Under the pieces are notes generated by a model, which was not told the DNA's origin, searched no databases, and saw only the letters and a list, made by a program, of their open reading frames with translations. Position numbers and translations under genes: made by a program. From an uncultured Verrucomicrobiota bacterium (GTDB taxonomy: Bacteria; Verrucomicrobiota; Verrucomicrobiia; Verrucomicrobiales; DEV007): DNA of 38,364 nucleotides. Every line of letters begins with the position of its first letter. Positions within the stretch are counted from its first letter, which is position 1. The stretch is from positions 1-38,364 of the forward strand of contig CACIUL010000032.1 of the NCBI GenBank assembly GCA_902589825.1. The letters are read 5' to 3'. Of the stretch, positions 7,961 through 15,691 are shown piece after piece.

Positions 7961-9226
7961 TCAACTTGTAGGCGGGGTCACGTAGCGCCCAAGGAACAGA
8001 ATGCTGCCGCTCGGCTTGTCACGAATCAGGTAGAGGAACGGATGATCTGCACGGAACCTCGGGCCCATCGGCCGGGCAGACCTCAGTCCAACGATAGCGG
8101 CGGTCGCGGCAGCGGCCTCGGTCCCCTCTTCATTGACCTCGACAAAGGCCTTGTGCAACACCGCACTGAGGTAAAGCCTCCTGCTGCCGTCCATGCCGGA
8201 AAAATCCGCATCGGCAAACGCCTTTTTCATGCCCAGTGACTGCAAATGCTCTCCAAGGCTCAAGGTGGAAGTCATCTTGAACTTCGGCAACCATGTATCC
8301 ACCTTGGTGGGACGCACCTTGCCCAACCAGCCGGAAAGTTTATCCGGTGTGAGCATTTTTTCCAGGTCGGCAAGGGTTCGCTTTTTTTCCAGTGGTTTTG
8401 CCGGCCGGCGAAAACCCGTGTTTCCCTGGTTAGGCAAAAGCACAAACATGGACACCTGTTTCCCCTTGTAGGGCATCTCGAGCACCTGCACGTCAGCATC
8501 CTGGTAATAGCCGAATTGTCCCTTCTGAAACATCATTGGAGCCTTCACAGTCTCTTGAGGGGAGACCTTGAAGGGCATCTCCCGGGTGGCCTTTTCCTTG
8601 AAAGCACTTGCCCAGTTTCCCTTAAAGTAAATTGCATTTGTCAATACCATGCGCGTTAGCGAATCAATCGCCCCAGCGGGGATCAGGTCCTTGATTTTAT
8701 CGCGGGTCTGCTTTTCCACCCAGCCATTGATGATGCCCCGGGCCGCTTCCGGGTTGCCATAATCCAGACCCTGGCCGCTTGAGCGATAATTTGTGGCAAT
8801 CACATCAAGGAAATCCTTGCGAAAGGGATAGTCCTGATGCGGCCACAGGGCATTGGCTATTGAGAGTTCCACGCCACCCTTGCCGCCGACCCCGCTGAGC
8901 TGGGAGCCAAGCCCGGAAAAAGCGGTATGCAGCCGATCCGCCGGCAGGTTGAAATCCAGCGCGCCGGCCATTTCCGTGGCAGTCTGCCCGCGGGCGCCTG
9001 CGTAGGTCATGGCAAGGGCAGTGGAGATGCTGTAGGGCGAAATGAAGAGGTTACCATCCTCCCTGTTTAATTGCCGGTAAAGCTTCAGGGCAAAGCGGCT
9101 GTTGCCCGAAGCAACAGAACTGATGTCAGCAGTGTTCTCATCACCAGCCAAGCGGGCCGGCAAGGCAACAACGATCAATAAGAGGCAGGCAAACCACCCC
9201 TTTGTCTGGATCAATTTATTATTCAT
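7961..9226 (-). CDS. Secreted serpin with an inhibitory-type reactive centre loop
   Basis: A 421-residue serpin (serine-protease suicide-inhibitor family) with an N-terminal signal peptide (basic MNNKLIQTK, then hydrophobic ACLLLIVVALPARLAG). Family signatures include NLFISPYSISTALAMTYAGARG, NAIYFKGNWASAF and, near the C-terminus, the DHPFLYLIRD breach motif and FLGRY. The hinge is intact: Gly368 (P15), Thr (P14), Glu (P13) and Ala at P12-P9, which predicts an inhibitor rather than a non-inhibitory serpin. By hinge counting, P1-P1' is Arg382-Ser383, which suggests trypsin-like target proteases. The likely location is the periplasm, cell surface or medium. An insert of basic residues (RRPAKPLEKKRTLAD) lies around residue 260. 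There is no obvious partner protease next to it. Confidence 0.93.
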   Translation of the reverse strand: MNNKLIQTKGWFACLLLIVVALPARLAGDENTADISSVASGNSRFALKLYRQLNREDGNLFISPYSISTALAMTYAGARGQTATEMAGALDFNLPADRLHTAFSGLGSQLSGVGGKGGVELSIANALWPHQDYPFRKDFLDVIATNYRSSGQGLDYGNPEAARGIINGWVEKQTRDKIKDLIPAGAIDSLTRMVLTNAIYFKGNWASAFKEKATREMPFKVSPQETVKAPMMFQKGQFGYYQDADVQVLEMPYKGKQVSMFVLLPNQGNTGFRRPAKPLEKKRTLADLEKMLTPDKLSGWLGKVRPTKVDTWLPKFKMTSTLSLGEHLQSLGMKKAFADADFSGMDGSRRLYLSAVLHKAFVEVNEEGTEAAAATAAIVGLRSARPMGPRFRADHPFLYLIRDKPSGSILFLGRYVTPPTS

Positions 9227-9453
9227 TTCTTTTGTATTCCGGTTTCAGATTAATAACGACAGGCAGCGTGACTTCTTAGACATTTTTTCGGTTTTGCTTT
9301 GAAGAGGATGCATCCCGCCACTTGAATAGCAGGGAAGAGAACCCGATTGATCCTCGCCGCCAAGGCCTGCCCCGTGGACAGGCATGGGATTAACGCCATT
9401 TGTTGCAAGACCAATCCTTCATCCCGAGCTGTATCGTTTTCCCTTTAGCAAAT

Positions 9454-10059
9454 CTATTTTTTTGCTGCCAGGGCCTCCTCAACCGCAGCAACAAGCTCCT
9501 TGGAGTCAGGCTTCGTCCTCGGGGAAAAGCGGGCCTTCACCTCACCATTCCTGCCGACAAGCACTTTCTCAAAATTCCAGGAAATCCCGCCCTTGCCTTT
9601 GGGCTTGGCATCGCTTGAAGTTAAGTGCCGGTACAGTTCACAGGTTTCCTTCCCCTTGACCACGACCTTGGAAAACATGTCAAAGCTGACATCGTAATTC
9701 TCCTTGCAGAAAACACGAATCTCAGAATTGGTCCCGGGCTCCTGCTTACCGAACTGGTTAGCGGGAAAACCCAGTATCCGCAGCCCCTTGCCCTTGAACT
9801 TCATGTGCAGTGCCTGCAGTTGCTCATATTGGGACGTAAGCCCACACTTGCTGGCCACATTAACAAAAAGCACCACATTGCCATGGTAGGAAGCAAGGTC
9901 CACGTCCTTGCCACCGATATCCTTTGCCTGGAAGCGCAATGCGCTGCCGACTTTCTCATTGCCGGTGGCAGGCGTGGGAGAACCCTCTCCGGCAAAAACA
10001 AACGGGCAGGCACACAAGGCCAAAATATTTGAGTAGATGATGGAAAATCTCATGCCCAT
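9454..10059 (-). CDS. Exported glutathione peroxidase family protein (thiol peroxidase)
   Basis: Reduces hydrogen peroxide and lipid peroxides with a catalytic cysteine; most bacterial members use thioredoxin rather than glutathione. Numbered from the ATG at 10059 (201 residues), the catalytic tetrad is Cys72 (NVASKCGLTSQY), Gln106 (ANQFGKQEPG), Trp161 and Asn162 (ISWNFEKVLV). The catalytic position is Cys, not selenocysteine. The N-terminus (MRFSIIYSNILALCACPFVFAG) reads as a signal peptide, so the enzyme probably works in the periplasm. The frame also opens with a TTG two codons earlier, and ATG 10053 is another candidate start. It lies 227 bp upstream of the serpin on the same strand and diverges from panC. 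Confidence 0.92.
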   Translation of the reverse strand: MGMRFSIIYSNILALCACPFVFAGEGSPTPATGNEKVGSALRFQAKDIGGKDVDLASYHGNVVLFVNVASKCGLTSQYEQLQALHMKFKGKGLRILGFPANQFGKQEPGTNSEIRVFCKENYDVSFDMFSKVVVKGKETCELYRHLTSSDAKPKGKGGISWNFEKVLVGRNGEVKARFSPRTKPDSKELVAAVEEALAAKK

Positions 10060-10175
10060 AAACAACCGATAATTTCATCCCTTTGCAATGAAAAACCAGC
10101 AGGGGAAAATTGCCCCCAGGCTCCTCAGCTTCCTACGCTGTTGCATCATCACCATGAAGACATTATCCGGTTACC

Positions 10176-11036
10176 GTGATTATCATTGATAATACCGAAG
10201 GTATCCGCCGCCATTCAAGCGGTAAGCCGCGTGTGCTGGTTCCAACCATGGGTGCCCTGCATCCAGGGCATGACCGGTTAATCAGGAAGGGGCGCAGCCT
10301 TGCCGGCAAAGAAGGACAGCTCGTCGTGTCTGTCTTTGTCAACCCCACACAATTCGGCGATGGGGAGGACTTCGAAAGTTACCCCAGGACACCCGGTGAA
10401 GACCAGTCCCTGTGCAGTACCGCCGGAACAGACATTCTCTTCCAGCCAACAGTGGAACAGCTGTATAGCGAGGGCGAAGAAGCGGGCATCAAGGCGGATA
10501 CCAGGCTCACCGGAACACTGTGCGGCCCGGACCGGCCCGGGCATTTTGACGGGGTTTGCACGGTGGTTGAAAAGCTATTCAGCCTGATTGAGCCCGACAT
10601 TGCCCTGTTTGGAAAAAAGGATTATCAACAACTTGCCGTCATCAGACAAATGACCCGTGACCTCAAGCTTCCTGTCAGGGTTATCGGTGCAGAAACCATC
10701 AGGGAGGAGGATGGACTTGCCATGAGTTCGCGAAACCGTTACCTCAGCGCTCAACAGCGTGCACAAGCACCCGCTTTGTTCAAGGCCCTGAAAAGTATCA
10801 GTGAGAACAATACCCCGGAAAGTGCTGCAAGGATAAAGACAGCGCGCAATATGATCACCAGTGAAGCACCGCTTGGGAAAATCTCCTATCTCCAGATTGT
10901 GGACCGTCAGACCATGCAGGAGCTCAGCACCGTTGACCGGCCGGCAATTGCCGCCACGGCTGTGCACTTCGGCAACGCAAGGCTCATTGACAATATTGAG
11001 ATCGCTCCTGCAAACCAACCAAATGCTGGTGGATGA
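10176..11036 (+). CDS. panC: Pantothenate synthetase
   Basis: Condenses pantoate and beta-alanine with ATP to give pantothenate for coenzyme A; cytoplasmic. The 286-residue product has PTMGALHPGH (23-32, carrying the HxGH nucleotide motif), VSVFVNPTQFG, the GxxRPGHFDGV region, FGKKDYQQ and the SSRNRYLS motif that replaces KMSKS. The length is normal for PanC. The start is GTG: no in-frame ATG lies nearby, and homology begins at MIIID. panB and panD are not in the window. Confidence 0.94.
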   Translation: MIIIDNTEGIRRHSSGKPRVLVPTMGALHPGHDRLIRKGRSLAGKEGQLVVSVFVNPTQFGDGEDFESYPRTPGEDQSLCSTAGTDILFQPTVEQLYSEGEEAGIKADTRLTGTLCGPDRPGHFDGVCTVVEKLFSLIEPDIALFGKKDYQQLAVIRQMTRDLKLPVRVIGAETIREEDGLAMSSRNRYLSAQQRAQAPALFKALKSISENNTPESAARIKTARNMITSEAPLGKISYLQIVDRQTMQELSTVDRPAIAATAVHFGNARLIDNIEIAPANQPNAGG

Positions 11037-11148
11037 ACCATTTATTTAATTAATATAATTGAAAAAAAAATCAATATGATCAATAAATAAAGCAGGCGAT
11101 CCTTATCAGGATAACAAAAAGGGAGCCCTGCTCCTTTCACTCCTGAAA
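11037..11148 (+). promoter_or_regulatory. AT-rich probable promoter region before the phospholipid operon
   Basis: The first part of this 112-bp gap (about 11041-11092) is much richer in A/T than its surroundings. It has a TATAAT at 11054-11059 and a second candidate, TTGAAA (11059-11064) with AATAAA 17 bp later. ATTGA and TCAAT flank an A8 run (11058-11075). The gap fits a promoter for the four genes starting at 11149. The exact element is not decidable by eye. Confidence 0.4.
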
Positions 11149-11757
11149 ATGGCCAGCAGCTACAACTTGAAACCGAGGTTCCAGGCCATGCTGCGCCCAA
11201 TCACCAGCAAGCTGGCAGGTTGCGGCATAACAGCCAACCAGGTGACCCTCATCGCGATGCTTTTATCCGTCGCCGCCGGTGCCTGTATCCTGCAATGGCC
11301 CAACCTGCGCTGGCCATTATTGCTGGTGCCATCCATTTTGTTTGTTCGCATGGCCCTGAATGCCATCGACGGCATGCTTGCCCGTGAACACGGCATGAAA
11401 TCAAATCTCGGGGCAATCCTCAATGAAATCGGCGACCTGCTTTCAGACTTTGCCCTTTATATGCCACTGGCATTGGTGCCCGGGTTTCATCCCGTGCTGG
11501 TGGTCATCATTGTCCTCCTCACGGCAGTCAGCGAGATGGTTGGCGTCGTGGCCGTTCAGGTCGGCTCGTCCCGGCGCTATGAGGGACCAATGGGCAAGAG
11601 CGACAGGGCGGTTGCCTTTGGCCTGCTCTGCCTTTTGCTGGGCTGTGGCATGGCCCCCGGCATCTGGTTGCACCTTGTCCTTGGGCTCATCATGCTCTTG
11701 CTGGTCATGACCATTTACAACAGGGCCAGTAAAGCCCTCCGGGAATCAAGCCCATGA
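11149..11757 (+). CDS. CDP-alcohol phosphatidyltransferase family membrane protein (YnbA-like)
   Basis: Integral membrane protein of 202 residues that would join CDP-diacylglycerol or another CDP-alcohol to a hydroxyl acceptor. The family motif is D-x2-DG-x2-AR-x8-G-x3-D-x3-D. Here it reads Asn71, Asp74-Gly75, Ala78-Arg79, Gly88, Asn92 and Asp96, so the first and third aspartates are asparagine. From memory this resembles the E. coli YnbA subgroup, but I could not align it. It has about six membrane segments. The stop overlaps the next start (ATGA, 11754-11757), so it is coupled to a CdsA-like gene. The product lipid is unknown. Confidence 0.85.
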   Translation: MASSYNLKPRFQAMLRPITSKLAGCGITANQVTLIAMLLSVAAGACILQWPNLRWPLLLVPSILFVRMALNAIDGMLAREHGMKSNLGAILNEIGDLLSDFALYMPLALVPGFHPVLVVIIVLLTAVSEMVGVVAVQVGSSRRYEGPMGKSDRAVAFGLLCLLLGCGMAPGIWLHLVLGLIMLLLVMTIYNRASKALRESSP

Positions 11758-12728
11758 ACCTCGAAATCCTGTCCATCGAAGTTAGGTGGTTCCTCGCCTC
11801 AATCGGGGCCATTCTCGTCCTTGCCACGGTCATCGTTCAGGCATTGATCCGCCTGAAACCGCAGGCTGACCTTGGCAACCTCGCCCGGCGGGTCAACTCA
11901 TGGTGGGTAATGACAGGGGTGTTCACCTTCGCCATGGTGCTAAGCCGGAATATCTCAATTGGTTTCTTCGCCTTTATCAGTTTCCTTGCACTCAAGGAAT
12001 TCCTCTCGCTGATCCCAACCAGACGGGCAGACAGGCGGGTGCTGTTCTGGGCCTATCTGGCCATCCCTCTGCAGTTCCTCTGGATCTATATGGAGTGGTA
12101 TGGGCTGTTTATTATTTTTATCCCGGTATACATGTTCCTTCTATTGCCCCTGCGTATGCTGGTAATCGGGCAAACAGAGGGGTTTATCAAGGCCATCGGC
12201 ACGATCCACTGGGGCCTGATGCTGACTGTTTTCTGCCTCAGTCACACCGCATTCCTGCTGATCCTGCGAAGCCCTGATGCGCCGAGCGAGTTCCCGGGAG
12301 TAGGGCTTGTACTTTTTCTCGTCGTCATGACCCAGTTAAACGATGTTTGCCAGTTCCTTTGGGGCAAAGCACTGGGAGGCGCAAAAATCCTGCCGAAAGT
12401 CAGCCCCGGAAAGACCTGGGCAGGGTTTCTTGGAGGGGTGGGCACTACAACCATCGCAGCCTGGCAAATCGGGCCATTCCTCACTGTTCTCGATTCCGGG
12501 CAATCACTGCTGGCAGGCCTTATTATCAGTATAGGAGGCTTCATTGGCGACGTAAACCTCTCCGCCTTGAAACGCGACATGCATGTCAAGGACAGCGGCA
12601 GCCTGCTACCAGGGCACGGAGGCATCCTCGATCGTATCGACAGCTTGACCTATACCGCACCGCTGTTCTTTCACTTTGTCTATTGGTCCTTCCAGTGGCA
12701 CACATTCGGAACAGGCATCGGCAAGTAA
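11754..12728 (+). CDS. Phosphatidate cytidylyltransferase family protein (CdsA/YnbB-like)
   Basis: Predicted to make CDP-diacylglycerol from phosphatidate and CTP in the inner membrane. The 324-residue product has about eight hydrophobic segments. It carries the C-terminal CdsA signature, S-ALKRD...KD...PGHGGILDRIDS, at about residues 270-298, with the conserved lysine, aspartates and GHGG. GKTWAGFLGG in the middle is also typical. It overlaps the upstream CDP-alcohol phosphatidyltransferase by 4 bp and the following acyltransferase by one base (TAATG). The operon could therefore supply CDP-diacylglycerol directly to its partner. Whether it is the sole CdsA of the cell cannot be told. Confidence 0.9.
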   Translation: MNLEILSIEVRWFLASIGAILVLATVIVQALIRLKPQADLGNLARRVNSWWVMTGVFTFAMVLSRNISIGFFAFISFLALKEFLSLIPTRRADRRVLFWAYLAIPLQFLWIYMEWYGLFIIFIPVYMFLLLPLRMLVIGQTEGFIKAIGTIHWGLMLTVFCLSHTAFLLILRSPDAPSEFPGVGLVLFLVVMTQLNDVCQFLWGKALGGAKILPKVSPGKTWAGFLGGVGTTTIAAWQIGPFLTVLDSGQSLLAGLIISIGGFIGDVNLSALKRDMHVKDSGSLLPGHGGILDRIDSLTYTAPLFFHFVYWSFQWHTFGTGIGK

Positions 12729-13378
12729 TGAGTCCGTTCAATCACTTCTTCCGGGTCCTGTTTTTCGCGCTGCTGGTGCGGCCTTTCGTGCTGGTCATGC
12801 TGGGACTCAACGTGCGCAACCGCGCCAAACTTCCGACCCAGGGTCCCGTTGTGCTGGTTGCCAACCACAACAGCCACCTGGATGCCGTAACGCTGATGAG
12901 CCTTTTTCCTCTTCGTATGCTGCGCAAGTTGCGGCCGGTAGCTGCACAGGACTACTTTTTCCGTAACCCGTTACTCAAATGGTTTGCCCTCCGTGTCATT
13001 GGCATACTGCCGATTGACCGCCGAATGAAATCAAAACGCACTCACCCTTTGTCCGGAATCGATAATGCCCTGAAGCGTGGGGAGGTCGTCATTATTTTTC
13101 CTGAAGGTTCAAGGGGGAACCCTGAACAACTGGGCAGGTTCAAGGCGGGCATTGCCCATATCGCCAAGAATAATCCCCAGGTCCCGGTCATTCCGGTTTT
13201 TATGCATGGCCTGGGAAAGGCACTGCCAAAGGGAGAAGGACTACTTGTGCCTTTTTTCCTCGACATCTTTATCGGTGAACCTCTCCCGTGGAAAGGGGAG
13301 AAGAAAACGTTCATGGAAGAGTTGTCCACCCGCATGAGAAGACTGGCAGCGGAAGGAGAATTTCCTTCATGGGACTGA
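12728..13378 (+). CDS. 1-acyl-glycerol-3-phosphate acyltransferase (PlsC-like)
   Basis: Predicted to acylate lysophosphatidate to phosphatidate at the inner membrane, which would provide substrate for the preceding CdsA-like enzyme. The 216-residue product has an N-terminal hydrophobic segment, the catalytic H-x4-D motif (His47-Asp52 in NHNSHLD), the ILPIDR motif and FPEGSRG (124-130). The frame is open far upstream inside cdsA, but homology begins at the ATG at 12728, which shares its A with the upstream TAA stop. Its stop overlaps the next gene by 10 bp. Confidence 0.92.
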   Translation: MSPFNHFFRVLFFALLVRPFVLVMLGLNVRNRAKLPTQGPVVLVANHNSHLDAVTLMSLFPLRMLRKLRPVAAQDYFFRNPLLKWFALRVIGILPIDRRMKSKRTHPLSGIDNALKRGEVVIIFPEGSRGNPEQLGRFKAGIAHIAKNNPQVPVIPVFMHGLGKALPKGEGLLVPFFLDIFIGEPLPWKGEKKTFMEELSTRMRRLAAEGEFPSWD

Positions 13379-13902
13379 AATACACATCCTTTTTGTGGGG
13401 CCTGGCCGAGGCGACTGTTTTCTTTATCGTCCCCGATGTATTACTGAGCTTTGTCGCCCTGAAGAGCCGGCAAAAGGCACTCCGGCTTTGCCTCTGGGTT
13501 CTGGTGGGAGCACTGGGAGGAGGTGTCATCATGTTCACCTGGGGTGCACTGCATAAGGCGTCTGCCGACCAGTTCCTTGTGCAAGTGCCGGCAATCAGTA
13601 ACCAACTCATTCAGGAAGTCGACCAGCAGGTGGAAACCATTGGAGCCATGGCAACCTTTGCAGGCCCTGTCTCCGGAAAACCCTACAAGGTATATGCTGT
13701 GCATGCAGGAGCTGGGGGATTAAACCTGCCCGAGTTTTTGCTCATCAGTATACCTGCACGATTGCTGCGCTTCCTGCTCGCAGCCTGGATTTTTTCAGCC
13801 CTCTCCGGCAGCCTGTTAAAGGGCATGCACCAGAGGAACAAATATATCCTCCTCTCCTGCTGCTGGGCAGCTTTTTACTGCTGGTTTTTTTCAGCCATGT
13901 GA
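13369..13902 (+). CDS. Small membrane protein of unknown function (possibly YqaA/DedA-related)
   Basis: A 177-residue protein with hydrophobic segments near the N-terminus (WGLAEATVFFIVPDVLLSFVAL), in the middle (LCLWVLVGALGGGVIMFTWG) and at the C-terminus. The amphipathic part in the middle holds conserved-looking Asp, Gln and Glu residues. The GLAEATxFFIVPD start recalls the YqaA/DedA type of membrane protein, but this is a weak resemblance. The ATG at 13369 was chosen because it has GGAG upstream and overlaps the acyltransferase by 10 bp, which suggests coupling. A role in lipid handling is inferred only from the operon. Confidence 0.75.
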   Translation: MGLKYTSFLWGLAEATVFFIVPDVLLSFVALKSRQKALRLCLWVLVGALGGGVIMFTWGALHKASADQFLVQVPAISNQLIQEVDQQVETIGAMATFAGPVSGKPYKVYAVHAGAGGLNLPEFLLISIPARLLRFLLAAWIFSALSGSLLKGMHQRNKYILLSCCWAAFYCWFFSAM

Positions 13903-14084
13903 AAGTCAGGCCCAATTGAGCAACGGGCCAAATAAACCACCGGAGATCCAACCAGAAACAGCGTTTTCACCGTAAGAGTTTGAATAGACGGAAGGAACAC
14001 CGTATCTATCTTTCCTGATGCATAAGCAACAAAAGAAGCATGGGGCCCGTGTCCTGTTAAGGACATTGCGCCATCCACTGTGAC

Positions 14085-15689
14085 ATGCGCGAATACGATT
14101 TTATCGTTGTTGGAACCGGAATATCCGGCCTTAGCTTCGCTCTCAAGGCAGCCACAAACGGGAAGGTGGCTGTCCTTACAAAGCGCAGCCCGGAAATGTC
14201 CAATACCGCCTGGGCCCAGGGTGGAATCTCCTGTGTGGCCGACCCCGGGGATTCTTTTGATGCCCACATTGCCGACACGATGGATGCGGGCGCAGGACTT
14301 TGTGAAGCAAGCGTTGTGGATACCATCATCAGGTCCGCTCCCGAAGCCATCGAGGAAATGACCAAGCAGGGTGTCAACTTTGACCGTGAGGAAAATGGCA
14401 GTTTCTCACTCGGCAGAGAAGGTGGTCATACCCAACGGCGCGTCCTGCACGCCCGTGATACCACCGGCAGGGAAATATCCAGCAAACTCCTCTTGGCTGC
14501 AGGGCGCGAGAAAAATATCGACATCCTGGAAAATCATTTTGCCATCGACCTGGTCACCACCGCCAAACTCGGCCTCAAGGAGGAGGAAAACCGTATCGTC
14601 GGCCTCTATGCACTGGATGAGGCTAGTGGCAGGATCATCACTTTCCACTCAGAGAGAATCATCCTCTGCACCGGCGGCTGCGGGCGTGTTTACCTGTATA
14701 CGACAAACCCGAAAGTGGCCACCGGTGATGGTGTGGCCATGGCCTACCGGGCAGGAGCGAGCGTGGCCAATATGGAGTTTATTCAGTTTCACCCAACGTG
14801 CCTCTATCACCACGAGTTGAAGAATTTCCTGATCTCCGAGGCGGTTCGTGGCGAGGGAGGCGTCCTCATTGGCAAGGATGGCAAGGAATTCATGTCCGGA
14901 TATGACCCGCGAGGCTCACTCGCACCCCGGGATATTGTTGCCCAGGCCATTGACCACGAGATCAAGCGTACCGGCGGCCCATGTGTCTATGTAGACATTG
15001 CCCACCGTGGTAAGAGCTACATCCAGGAACGTTTTCCGAATATCTACGAAACCTGCCTTTCTGTAGGAATTGATGCCGCAAAGGAACCCATCCCCGTCGT
15101 CCCCGCAGCCCACTATCAATGCGGCGGCATAAAGACCAGTATTGATGGAGCCACTTCAATCACCGGACTGTATGCCGTTGGTGAAGTCGCCTGCACCGGA
15201 CTGCACGGGGCAAACCGTCTGGCCTCAAATTCCCTTCTGGAAGGAGCGGTTGTCGCCGCGCGCTGCTTTGAACACGCCACCAGGCAACTCAATCCGGCTC
15301 ACAAAGCCAAAAACTACAATATCCCGGACTGGATCAGCGGGAATGCCGAGGATGTTGATGAACTTGTCGTTATTTACCACAACTGGGATGAAATCCGCAG
15401 GCTCATGTGGGATTACGTCTCCATTGTACGCACTGACAAGCGCCTGAAACGCGCCGCCACCCGCCTGCAAAATCTCCGGCGTGAAGTCCAGGAATTCTAC
15501 TGGAACTTCAAAATCTGCCCGGAACTCCTTGAGTTGCGCAACCTTGTAGAGACGGCCAGCCTGATCGTCAAGTGCGCCCAGAGAAGGCAGGAAAGCAGGG
15601 GGCTGCACTACACCCTGGACTTCCCAAAATCAAATGCGGCCAGCCCCCCGCAAGACACCCTGCTGAAAAGGGAAACTTCCGGGGAATAA
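14085..15689 (+). CDS. nadB: L-aspartate oxidase
   Basis: FAD-dependent enzyme that oxidises L-aspartate to iminoaspartate, the first step of de novo NAD synthesis; cytoplasmic. The 534-residue product has the dinucleotide-binding GTGISG (10-15), the SNTAWAQGGI active-site region and GREGGHTQRRVLHARDTTG. It also has EFIQFHPT, the arginine-containing SEAVRGEGG and the C-terminal GLHGANRLASNSLLE motif. The helical C-terminal domain (about 420-530) is complete. nadA and nadC are not present. The stop lies two bases from the stop of the convergent ABC transporter, so no separate terminator fits between them. Confidence 0.96.
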   Translation: MREYDFIVVGTGISGLSFALKAATNGKVAVLTKRSPEMSNTAWAQGGISCVADPGDSFDAHIADTMDAGAGLCEASVVDTIIRSAPEAIEEMTKQGVNFDREENGSFSLGREGGHTQRRVLHARDTTGREISSKLLLAAGREKNIDILENHFAIDLVTTAKLGLKEEENRIVGLYALDEASGRIITFHSERIILCTGGCGRVYLYTTNPKVATGDGVAMAYRAGASVANMEFIQFHPTCLYHHELKNFLISEAVRGEGGVLIGKDGKEFMSGYDPRGSLAPRDIVAQAIDHEIKRTGGPCVYVDIAHRGKSYIQERFPNIYETCLSVGIDAAKEPIPVVPAAHYQCGGIKTSIDGATSITGLYAVGEVACTGLHGANRLASNSLLEGAVVAARCFEHATRQLNPAHKAKNYNIPDWISGNAEDVDELVVIYHNWDEIRRLMWDYVSIVRTDKRLKRAATRLQNLRREVQEFYWNFKICPELLELRNLVETASLIVKCAQRRQESRGLHYTLDFPKSNAASPPQDTLLKRETSGE

Positions 15690-15691
15690 AG

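Noticed and set aside
10066-10100. Possible second sigma-54 site on the minus strand upstream of the peroxidase
   Set aside because: TGG and TTGC are present, but the spacing is one base short of the required distance.
13909-13929. GGCCC...GGGCC inverted repeat after the small membrane protein gene
   Set aside because: Only five base pairs with an 11-base loop and no T-run; too weak to call a terminator.
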